Of a stretch of 5,904 nucleotides of DNA, positions 1 through 5,199 are shown in pieces (the first letter of the stretch is position 1; every line of letters begins with the position of its first letter). The translations under genes were made by a program, and so were the position numbers. Location of the stretch: contig DFOV01000217.1 in the NCBI GenBank assembly GCA_002376965.1, forward strand, positions 1,216 through 7,119. Reading direction: 5' to 3'. The stretch is from Gammaproteobacteria bacterium UBA3532. GTDB lineage: Bacteria; Pseudomonadota; Gammaproteobacteria; Enterobacterales; UBA3532. Below the pieces are notes generated by a model. It did not search any database. It saw only the letters and a program-made list of their open reading frames with translations, and was not told the origin of the DNA.

Positions 1-114
1 GGCTTAAAAGAAGGTGATGAGGTGGTGCTTCAAGATAAGTATCATCCAGAAAACACCAAGAAAGCCAAGTTGAAAGCGGTGAAAGAAAAGTCGGTTATCT
101 TTGTTGTGTTGTAA
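1..114 (+). CDS. C-terminal end of an unidentified protein (5' end outside window)
   Basis: An open frame enters from the left edge in frame 1 and ends at a TAA at 112-114, giving the last 37 residues of a protein. The tail begins GLKEGDEVVL, then has a lysine-rich stretch, and ends in a hydrophobic VIFVVL. GL-x-EGD-x-VV is a turn often seen near the C terminus of periplasmic adaptor subunits of efflux pumps (HlyD/MacA type), but it also occurs in other beta-barrel domains, so the family is not assigned. It is the only plus-strand gene in the window and converges on the minus-strand gene ending at 303. No U-run terminator follows its stop; the fold-back element at 145-259 is the only strong structure downstream. 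Confidence 0.55.
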   Translation, partial: GLKEGDEVVLQDKYHPENTKKAKLKAVKEKSVIFVVL

Positions 115-144
115 GCCCATCTTTTAATAACGCCCCTATCAACT

Positions 145-259
145 ATCGCTGAGAAGCTGGCATTTCTTGCGCAAAACGCCGTGAAATCATCCTTGATGGC
201 TCAACCGCCGCATCCATGCGGCAGATGTTTGCTCCAGAAACGCCCAGCTTCTCAGCGAT
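145..259. repeat. Long fold-back palindromic element between convergent genes (repeat copy 1)
   Basis: The outer arms are a perfect 16-base inverted repeat: ATCGCTGAGAAGCTGG at 145-160 and its reverse complement at 244-259. Pairing continues imperfectly inward for about 17 more bases (161-177 against 226-243). The interior carries two small hairpins of similar design: ATCA/TGAT at 186-197 and the perfect GCCGCATCCATGCGGC at 207-222 (7-base arms, CC loop). Both centres read CATCC(A or T)TG. The core 199-226 recurs at 3833-3860 with one mismatch, so this is an interspersed repeat of REP or MITE-like type, not a one-off hairpin. It lies between two converging genes and could act as a bidirectional transcription barrier, although it lacks a U-run. 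No open reading frame of interest lies in it. Confidence 0.75.
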
Positions 260-302
260 TGATCTCCATTATGATTCAAGTTTGTGCATTCGTTATTTTC
301 TT

Positions 303-1244
303 CTAAGCTGGCACCAGCGTATTGATACTGACATGAGGCCAACGTATGCGACCGCCCTCAATACTCGGGAAAAATTCCAGATAGACAAGCTGGGAATATT
401 GTAACCGGATCTGCGGATTGCCATGCTCATCGGTTGCTTCCAGCTCCTGTATCCACAAAGTAAACTCCATTTCTGATGTTTTGGCCTGCTTAATAATAAA
501 GGGAATATTGTTAACACCACCGCCATCATTTTTGGTGCTGACCTTAATAGTCGTCGTTTTTTTGATCTTAACCCCTGCATTGACCTTGTTTAAAAAGGCA
601 TTGGGATGACAAGGATCAAATTCTCCCAGAAACGGCTGTTCATGAAAGTGTTTGAAAGGCTTCAGAAAAATATTATGTAAGCTTCTAATCGTGCCGATGG
701 GCAGGCCGTTAATATCATCAATCTCAGGTGCTCCTTCGCAATCGCTGCACCCCCCAAGCGCCAATACCGTATCACCATGAGGTACGGTGGCCATTCGCAC
801 CAAATCTTGTTGCGACTCAGCCTGATTGGTCAGATGAAGCCACATACCGACTTCTTCATGAATAACGCTCCCAGGCTTCGAAGCTAATCCACTTTTAGGA
901 TAATCACTGGCTGCCAGTTGGGTGATTTTTTGCTCATAACGCATTGGGGCAATAAATTGATCCGTCTCTTTAATGTGCAACCCTTCAAACTTAAAGCCCC
1001 GATTAGGCACAGGGCCATCCAGTGGCGTAAAGCTGAGCTCTTCGTCGTACTGATTTAAGAGCAGACGAAACTCAAACTCTTTAATCGACTTAGTGTGGTA
1101 GGGCAGTGGAATCATATTCCAACCATGCCCAGGCAAGCTTCTCCACTTGCCAGACAGGCGTGAAAGCACGCCCAAGGCATTGTGTAAGTTGTCCGCCCCG
1201 CGCTGTTGGGCGATAAAAGTTTCCAGGTTGTTGTCGTTTAGCAT
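303..1244 (-). CDS. Heme-binding/FABP-like beta-barrel family protein
   Basis: A complete 313-residue protein, without signal peptide or membrane segments, so probably cytoplasmic. It resembles the roughly 300-residue bacterial proteins annotated as heme-binding, with a fatty-acid-binding-protein-like barrel. Supporting landmarks are the opening LSGKWR..GHGWNMI (residues 30-45), LLLNQYDEEL (61-70), VPNRG (79-83), IHEEVGMWLHL (128-138), the R-x-x-x-VPHGD segment (150-158), the strand WIQELEA (264-270), LQYSQLVYLEFF (281-292) and the ending RWPHVSINTL (301-310). The family match rests on recalled resemblance; heme binding and any reaction are not established here. A GGCSDCEG insertion (164-171) after the PHG segment adds a C-x-x-C pair. 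The start is supported by AAGGA 8 bases upstream of the ATG. It follows ccdB by 153 bases, so it is probably not part of that operon. A residual alternative is an unrelated lipocalin-like barrel. Confidence 0.7.
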   Translation of the reverse strand: MLNDNNLETFIAQQRGADNLHNALGVLSRLSGKWRSLPGHGWNMIPLPYHTKSIKEFEFRLLLNQYDEELSFTPLDGPVPNRGFKFEGLHIKETDQFIAPMRYEQKITQLAASDYPKSGLASKPGSVIHEEVGMWLHLTNQAESQQDLVRMATVPHGDTVLALGGCSDCEGAPEIDDINGLPIGTIRSLHNIFLKPFKHFHEQPFLGEFDPCHPNAFLNKVNAGVKIKKTTTIKVSTKNDGGGVNNIPFIIKQAKTSEMEFTLWIQELEATDEHGNPQIRLQYSQLVYLEFFPSIEGGRIRWPHVSINTLVPA

Positions 1245-1279
1245 GTGGCTTCCTTGAAGTCGTTTTGGAGTTGATTTTC

Positions 1280-1308
1280 AGTATAGGAAGTTTGTAGGGT
1301 ATTGCTAT
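1280..1308 (-). promoter_or_regulatory. Possible promoter for the heme-binding-like gene
   Basis: On the minus strand a good -10 hexamer TATACT lies at 1280-1285, about 35 bases before the start codon at 1244. At 17-base spacing the -35 position (1303-1308) reads ATAGCA, which is a poor match, so the promoter would be weak or activator-dependent. The 153-base gap 1245-1397 holds no gene and no convincing ccd terminator, so read-through from ccdAB is a possible alternative source of transcript. Confidence 0.3.
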
Positions 1309-1397
1309 CATGCTCAGCCAATTCAACGAATGCTCAACGCTTCCAACAATTTCTTTGAAGTCGCACTTTACCGTTAGCGACAGGGAACCTTAGTAGC

Positions 1398-1715
1398 CTA
1401 TATACCACTTATAGCAAAATCCAGGGCATCAATAATCTGCTGCCTTAGATGAGCAACTGAACCAACAGGCTTTTTCAACTGTTTTCTTGAAATGGATGAT
1501 ATTTGGGGCGTCATTAGCAGCAAATTTTCGTTTTCGAAACGCAGGCTAATTTGAAGCCTGCTCATGGCATCATTATTAAAAAACTCGGCCTTCGCTAAAG
1601 GGATGACGATTCGAGTTTGTAGTTCTGAAATGTAGTCGTTTTGAATATCAACGAGATAGGGGTAATACGCGCTGCTTTTCTTGCTCGGATTCTTATAAAC
1701 GTCAAACTGAGCCAT
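1398..1715 (-). CDS. ccdB: CcdB-family toxin (DNA gyrase poison)
   Basis: A complete 105-residue protein of normal CcdB length. In the studied family members CcdB binds the GyrA subunit of DNA gyrase and traps the cleaved DNA complex; CcdA neutralises it. Family landmarks visible here are QFDVYKN at the start, YPYLVDIQND (18-27), TRIVIPLA (34-41), LLLMTPQISSI (65-75) and the C-terminal helix IIDALDFAISGI (94-105). The Gly-Ile end is kept, but the Trp of F-plasmid CcdB (Trp99 before Gly100-Ile101) is Ser103 here. The Vibrio fischeri chromosomal CcdB, as I recall it, ends similarly in ITGI and is still a gyrase poison, so this protein is not obviously inactive. The start codon overlaps the ccdA stop by one base (TAATG), indicating translational coupling. 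No frameshift or truncation is seen. Confidence 0.93.
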   Translation of the reverse strand: MAQFDVYKNPSKKSSAYYPYLVDIQNDYISELQTRIVIPLAKAEFFNNDAMSRLQISLRFENENLLLMTPQISSISRKQLKKPVGSVAHLRQQIIDALDFAISGI

Positions 1716-1960
1716 TAAAAGTCCCTAAATTCATCGCCAAAACAACCATGTTCCTCTATAAAATCATTGTATGCCTGAATGGCGTTTTGATTATCCTTAG
1801 CCCACCTTTCAGACTCTGCCTTGGCTAACTCAGCTACTAAGGCTTTTTCAAGGGTAGCTGACAGATTGATGTTCATGCTTCGCGTTCGTTGCAGCAGGTC
1901 GCTATTAACGCTAAGGTTAGCTGGCTTTTTCGGAGCTGTGGTGTCGTATAACTGTTGCAT
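1715..1960 (-). CDS. ccdA: CcdA-family antitoxin and autorepressor
   Basis: A complete 81-residue antitoxin, first gene of the ccd operon. Residues about 13-41 (ANLSVNSDLL through NINLSATLEKAL) fit the N-terminal ribbon-helix-helix DNA-binding domain. The C-terminal part, ERWAKDNQNAIQAYNDFIEEHG then F-x-DEFRDF (51-81), closely follows the CcdA tail that wraps CcdB; F-plasmid CcdA has the comparable ERW, FIE-x-NG-x-F and ADENRDW pattern. In known systems the tail is unstructured when free and is degraded by Lon, and the CcdA-CcdB complex represses the operon. GGTGA 7 bases before the ATG is a good ribosome binding site. It is followed directly by ccdB with a one-base overlap. Its own promoter and operator lie just upstream. 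Confidence 0.93.
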   Translation of the reverse strand: MQQLYDTTAPKKPANLSVNSDLLQRTRSMNINLSATLEKALVAELAKAESERWAKDNQNAIQAYNDFIEEHGCFGDEFRDF

Positions 1961-1987
1961 GATTAGTCACCGGTAAATGGCTAGTGC

Positions 1988-2009
1988 TATGCGTATTAGT
2001 ATACGCATA
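1988..2009. promoter_or_regulatory. Inverted-repeat operator for ccdAB
   Basis: A perfect 9-base inverted repeat: TATGCGTAT at 1988-1996, a 4-base spacer TAGT, and ATACGCATA at 2001-2009. It contains GTATAC at 1999-2004, the hexamer palindrome recognised by the ribbon-helix-helix domain of F-plasmid CcdA (established knowledge), plus another GTAT at 1993-1996. It overlaps the -10 hexamer of the ccd promoter and lies 28 bases upstream of ccdA, the expected place for CcdA/CcdB autorepression. Binding itself is inferred. Confidence 0.75.
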
Positions 2010-2025
2010 ATAAGGCGTGTAGCAA
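1998..2025 (-). promoter_or_regulatory. Sigma-70-type promoter of ccdAB
   Basis: On the minus strand, -35 TTGCTA (2020-2025) and -10 TATACT (1998-2003) are separated by 16 bases. This matches the consensus at 4 of 6 and 5 of 6 positions. The -10 lies inside the inverted-repeat operator, so repressor binding would directly block RNA polymerase. Initiation would give a leader of about 30 bases that includes the GGTGA ribosome binding site. Confidence 0.6.
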
Positions 2026-2048
2026 ATGGCTTCAGGACATGTAGGTTG

Positions 2049-2067
2049 AAAAAGGCGCAGCCGCCTT
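2049..2067 (-). terminator. Rho-independent terminator after the ATPase/nuclease gene
   Basis: Read on the minus strand, AAGGCG (2067-2062), loop GCTG and CGCCTT (2057-2052) form a 6-base-pair stem, followed by a short run of U ending at 2049. It starts 8 bases past the TGA stop of the upstream gene. The U tract is short (five U, two of them in the stem), so it may be leaky. It separates this gene from the ccd promoter. Confidence 0.6.
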
Positions 2068-2075
2068 CCGACAAC

Positions 2076-3758
2076 TCACTCCACCACCTTCACCAACGCC
2101 TGCTTTCCTTCAAAAGCAATAGCAATGGGATAGACTATTTCATACCCGAGGGCATGCAGTTCGGTTACATATTGCTTGTTCTCGATTTGTGCAAGCGCCG
2201 CATCACAAGCGCTATCGAGGCTTTCTTGCTGGCGTTTGCTGGCTTTTTTAAACTCAAATACAAATGCCGGTTGGCTTTTGTCGTTTGGCATAAGGCACAC
2301 ATCGTATCGCCCCAATCCGCTTTCGCGGTTGCTTTTGATAGCATGGGTCGCTTGTAGCTGAACCAGCATGCCTAATACGAAGGCGTGGTAAAACGACTCG
2401 GATGACTTGCCGGTTACGTCGAAATAGCTAAAGCTTTCTTCAACAAAAACCTCAAACGCATCACAAAAATAATCGAATTGCCGCGTGACCAGGGCCTCTA
2501 ATATTACCGGCAAGCGTTGGGTTGCGTGGGCGGTTTGTTCAAACCATGTGAGTACGGCTTCTTCATAAAAGTAGGCGACTTCCATGTTGGGGATGCAGAA
2601 GTCGGCATAGATGCGTTTATCTTTAAGCGCTTTGTTTTTGTAGGCGAGATACCCCGAAAATAACAGGAAATTCCATACTGAGTCGTCGCTATAGTGAATA
2701 TCACGAAAAACGATATTTTCATTGAGGGGTTTACGCACTGCGGCGTTTTCATCAATTAACAAGCCTTCCAGCTCTTGTTTCACCTGTGGCGAGGCGCGGG
2801 CAATGAGGTCGCGTACTAAAGCGTTGTCGGACGTGTTGAGCCAATAGGGAGAAATCTCCCCTTTGTTAAGTGCCAGGCTGATAATCGACCACGGGTTGTA
2901 AATGGTCTGCTCGCCGAAGTTATAGCCGTTATACCATGTTCGAATGGCGTCTATTTCGTAGGTGAGATCATAGTCTCGTAGCAGTTGCTCGGTTTCTTCT
3001 TCACTGAAGCCAAAATAAGGAGCGAATCGGGGGCTGGTTAGGGTGCATACATCGACATTATTTAATCCCGAAAAGATACTTTCACGCGCAATGCGCAAAA
3101 TGCCGGTCATCACGCCTCTGAAAAGTGCTGAGTTATCTTTATAGGCACCGCTGAGAAGATTGCGTAAAAAGCCGACCAGTTCGTCATAGTAGCCATAGGT
3201 ATATGCGCTATTAATTGGCATATCGTATTCGTCGATGATAATAACGACGGGCTTTTTATAGTGACGACTGACAAGTTCGCTTAGCAGTTTTATGCTTGAG
3301 CCCAGTTCTTCTTGGGTCGCTGTTTTTCTCCGAATAGCTTGGATTACCCTGATTTCAGCTTCGGTGAGTTGAAGTGCATTTATTGCAAAGCGATGTTTTT
3401 CAAATGCATCAGCGATTAGGTAGCTTAGCTGGCTAAAGGTTCTTTCTGCGTTAGGTTGCTTTACATCCTTAAATGACAAAAATATCACCGGATACTGACC
3501 GCAATGGGCCATTGCTTCGTCATCTTTTTCTATGGCTAAGCCAGTGAATAACGCTCGGTTGTCTTCAGTGTTGCTGAAAAAATAATTCAGCATCGACATA
3601 TTTAATGTTTTACCAAAGCGGCGCGGACGGGGGAGCAATGTCACCAGCGAGCCATTGAGGATATCACTAATAAACGCTGTTTTATCAACGTAGTAGTTTT
3701 TCTGCTCAATCAGTGATTTGAAATCGCTGGTGCCAAGGGGAAGCTTTTGATATGCCAT
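2076..3758 (-). CDS. AAA-ATPase-like protein with C-terminal PD-(D/E)XK nuclease domain
   Basis: A complete 560-residue protein with the usual architecture of the AAA-ATPase-like (PF09820) plus PD-(D/E)XK nuclease (PF08011, DUF1703) family. The start, LPLGTSDFKSLIEQKNYYVDKT (6-27), is the family hallmark. The nucleotide-binding loop is the family's variant P-loop PRPRRFGKT (43-51). Walker B is VVIIIDEYD (171-179, Asp176-Glu177). FRGVMTGILRI (213-223) and TWYNGYNFG (274-282) follow. The nuclease part has Asp486 in GRYDV and Glu502/Lys504 in FEFKKA, with preceding SFYHAFVLGML (455-465) and following AQIENKQY (523-530), so the catalytic D, E-x-K set appears intact. The function of these proteins is not established; they are common, often multicopy and accessory. 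The ribosome binding site is weak (GAAG about 5 bases before the ATG), but the start matches family members. It has its own promoter and terminator. No membrane segments or signal peptide are seen. Confidence 0.92.
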   Translation of the reverse strand: MAYQKLPLGTSDFKSLIEQKNYYVDKTAFISDILNGSLVTLLPRPRRFGKTLNMSMLNYFFSNTEDNRALFTGLAIEKDDEAMAHCGQYPVIFLSFKDVKQPNAERTFSQLSYLIADAFEKHRFAINALQLTEAEIRVIQAIRRKTATQEELGSSIKLLSELVSRHYKKPVVIIIDEYDMPINSAYTYGYYDELVGFLRNLLSGAYKDNSALFRGVMTGILRIARESIFSGLNNVDVCTLTSPRFAPYFGFSEEETEQLLRDYDLTYEIDAIRTWYNGYNFGEQTIYNPWSIISLALNKGEISPYWLNTSDNALVRDLIARASPQVKQELEGLLIDENAAVRKPLNENIVFRDIHYSDDSVWNFLLFSGYLAYKNKALKDKRIYADFCIPNMEVAYFYEEAVLTWFEQTAHATQRLPVILEALVTRQFDYFCDAFEVFVEESFSYFDVTGKSSESFYHAFVLGMLVQLQATHAIKSNRESGLGRYDVCLMPNDKSQPAFVFEFKKASKRQQESLDSACDAALAQIENKQYVTELHALGYEIVYPIAIAFEGKQALVKVVE

Positions 3759-3787
3759 AGTTACTTCTATCGAATACGCTTGCTTCG

Positions 3788-3816
3788 ATCATAGGTAAGT
3801 TTGTGGGGCTTGGCAA
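3788..3816 (-). promoter_or_regulatory. Sigma-70-type promoter of the ATPase/nuclease gene
   Basis: On the minus strand, -35 TTGCCA (3811-3816) and -10 TATGAT (3788-3793) are spaced exactly 17 bases, each matching 5 of 6 consensus positions. Initiation near 3781 would leave a leader of about 20-25 bases before the ATG at 3758. It lies just downstream, in the direction of transcription, of palindrome copy 2, so the gene is transcribed independently of the DUF1552 operon. Confidence 0.65.
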
Positions 3817-3832
3817 TAGCGTCTGAGTGGGA

Positions 3833-3860
3833 GCTCAACAGCCGCATCCATGCGGCAGAT
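3833..3860. repeat. Palindromic repeat core (repeat copy 2)
   Basis: This 28-base stretch matches 199-226 at 27 positions, in the same orientation. It contains the same perfect 7-base-arm hairpin GCCGCATCCATGCGGC (3841-3856), preceded by GCTCAAC and followed by AGAT. The long outer arms of copy 1 (145-160, 244-259) are not visible here, so this is a shorter or partial member. It lies between the stop of the DUF1552 gene and the promoter of the ATPase/nuclease gene. There is no U-run on either side, so it is not a standard intrinsic terminator, though it could stabilise the upstream mRNA 3' end. Confidence 0.75.
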
Positions 3861-3888
3861 ATTAAATGAGGTTTCTTAGTTCTGTTAA

Positions 3889-5187
3889 TTACAGCCCCGG
3901 CATCGGGCCACTTCCCCAGCCACCGAAATCCGGTGCGATACTGGTGTGCCCCATCGCATGGGCTATCGACACAAGGTTTCTTGAGTGAGGAGTGTGATTA
4001 GCATCGACCACACGGCCTGTTTCCCAGGCACCGCCAGCCCCTCCAATCATTAGATGGCGCGCATCCCGCGCATCATGAGGTGCTGACAAACCAAAGGGGG
4101 ATACTACGTAGATAATTGAGTTGTCGAGCATAGAACCAGCGCAGGTGGAGTCAGGTTCTTCTGTATTTGCCAGTTTAGATACCAGTTTTGCAAGTTGTTG
4201 CGCTTCCCAGGTTTTAACCAGAGAGTATTGTTCGGATAGGCTATGTGCCTCTGCCATGTACGAGCTTGGCGGAGCGGGATGGGTTGCCATTGCCGTTCCA
4301 GTAATTTTGATATTCATATCCGACTGACCAGCGCCATGAGAAATGGTCGTTACACGCGATAGGCCACATTTCATGGCTTCAAAAGCAATGTCTAGCGTTA
4401 GGTCTGAGGCTTCCTGTAATACATCGACATCGCGTTGGGTGTAGTTACTGATATCGGGGCGCAGCATGTCGGTACAACTGGGTTTGGCTCCCAGCCGGTT
4501 CTCCAGTTGACGTAAGGATGCCAGATGTTTATCAAGCTTACTCTTTTCTATATTCCCAAGCTGGCTGCGTAATGCATCCAGTTCGGCTTTATTGCGGTCA
4601 ATCAAACTGCGCTTGTCTGCTGGGATATTGTCTTCAACTAAAGGTCCAAATATATGGTCCCACGCTTCCTGTGGATTGGTAAGAAGGCCGACGTTGGGTT
4701 GGCCAGGATTCACATAGCTAATGAAGTGATCTTCATTGATGATGCTTGGCATAGCAAAGCCCAGGTAATTTAACAGTAACGGTTCATTTGTACCTTGCTG
4801 TCTAAGCCATTCATTCAGCTCGACGTCTATCGAGCGGTTGGAACGCTGAGAATTGCCGACCAATGACGCTATCGTTCCATTTCTGTGGTCGCCATCAAGC
4901 CCATGTTCGATGGCTAGATTTCTGAAATAAACGAGCTTATCCGCATAGGGTTGCAGTGGTGCCAGCGAGCTGCCAAACCTTAATGAGTCGGTAAAATCAT
5001 CTATCCACCAATTTTCATCAACGCCGGTTGGATGGTAATAAAAGATAACGCGTCGGGCGGTGTTAGATTGGCACGCCGCGCGGGCCATTGAGCCACCAGC
5101 AACGATATTCATAAAGGGCGCTGCAATAGCTGCTGCTCCCATTTTTTTAATGGCTCGTCGACGATTTTGTGATGTGATTTTTTTCAT
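3889..5187 (-). CDS. DUF1552 family protein with Tat signal peptide
   Basis: A complete 432-residue protein of the DUF1552 (PF07586, 'HXXSHH') family, role unknown. The N terminus has a twin-arginine-type signal: NRRRAIKK (8-15), a mildly hydrophobic stretch AAAIAAPFMNIVAG (18-31) and a cleavage-like ARA-A before Cys39. There is no lipobox, so export of a folded protein to the periplasm is inferred. Family landmarks are RRVIFYYHPTGVDENWW (45-61), a coiled helical stretch around 195-232 with KSKLDKHLASLRQLENRL, the LTLDIAFEAMKCGLSRVTT region (263-281) with ISHGAGQSD (282-290), and the C-terminal LMIGGAGGAWETGR (379-392) with HSRNLVSIAHAMG (401-413). The family motif H-x-x-S-H-H is degenerate, reading HSLSEQ (315-320). 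AGGA 7 bases before the ATG supports the start. It follows the DUF1588/DUF1585 gene by 12 bases in one operon. Confidence 0.88.
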   Translation of the reverse strand: MKKITSQNRRRAIKKMGAAAIAAPFMNIVAGGSMARAACQSNTARRVIFYYHPTGVDENWWIDDFTDSLRFGSSLAPLQPYADKLVYFRNLAIEHGLDGDHRNGTIASLVGNSQRSNRSIDVELNEWLRQQGTNEPLLLNYLGFAMPSIINEDHFISYVNPGQPNVGLLTNPQEAWDHIFGPLVEDNIPADKRSLIDRNKAELDALRSQLGNIEKSKLDKHLASLRQLENRLGAKPSCTDMLRPDISNYTQRDVDVLQEASDLTLDIAFEAMKCGLSRVTTISHGAGQSDMNIKITGTAMATHPAPPSSYMAEAHSLSEQYSLVKTWEAQQLAKLVSKLANTEEPDSTCAGSMLDNSIIYVVSPFGLSAPHDARDARHLMIGGAGGAWETGRVVDANHTPHSRNLVSIAHAMGHTSIAPDFGGWGSGPMPGL

Positions 5188-5199
5188 GTTGGAGTCCTT

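Noticed and set aside
216..404. Plus-strand open frame of 62 codons starting inside the palindromic element.
   Set aside because: It begins in the repeat hairpin, runs into the antisense of the heme-binding-like gene and has no convincing ribosome binding site or family resemblance.
293..580. Minus-strand 95-codon frame overlapping the 3' end of the heme-binding-like gene.
   Set aside because: It is a shadow frame; the 303-1244 frame carries the family motifs through to its C terminus.
1250..1363. Direct repeat TTC(C/T)TTGAAGTCG at 1250-1262 and 1351-1363 around the start of the heme-binding-like gene.
   Set aside because: At 13 bases with one mismatch and only two copies it is too short to separate from chance; one copy overlaps the ribosome binding site region.
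1321..1380. Possible integron attC site next to ccdAB, since ccdAB is a common cassette and RYYYAAC-like heptamers (ATTCAAC, GCTCAAC) occur here.
   Set aside because: No matching GTTRRRY partner in the right orientation and spacing, and no attC-like fold; the adjacent genes also have their own promoters, unlike typical cassettes.
1977..2357. Plus-strand open frame of 126 codons.
   Set aside because: It overlaps the ccd promoter, the terminator and the 3' end of the ATPase/nuclease gene on the opposite strand, and has no recognisable domain.
3841..3856. The hairpin as an intrinsic terminator of the DUF1552 operon.
   Set aside because: The stem is suitable but there is no U-run after it on either strand, and the same unit recurs as an interspersed repeat.
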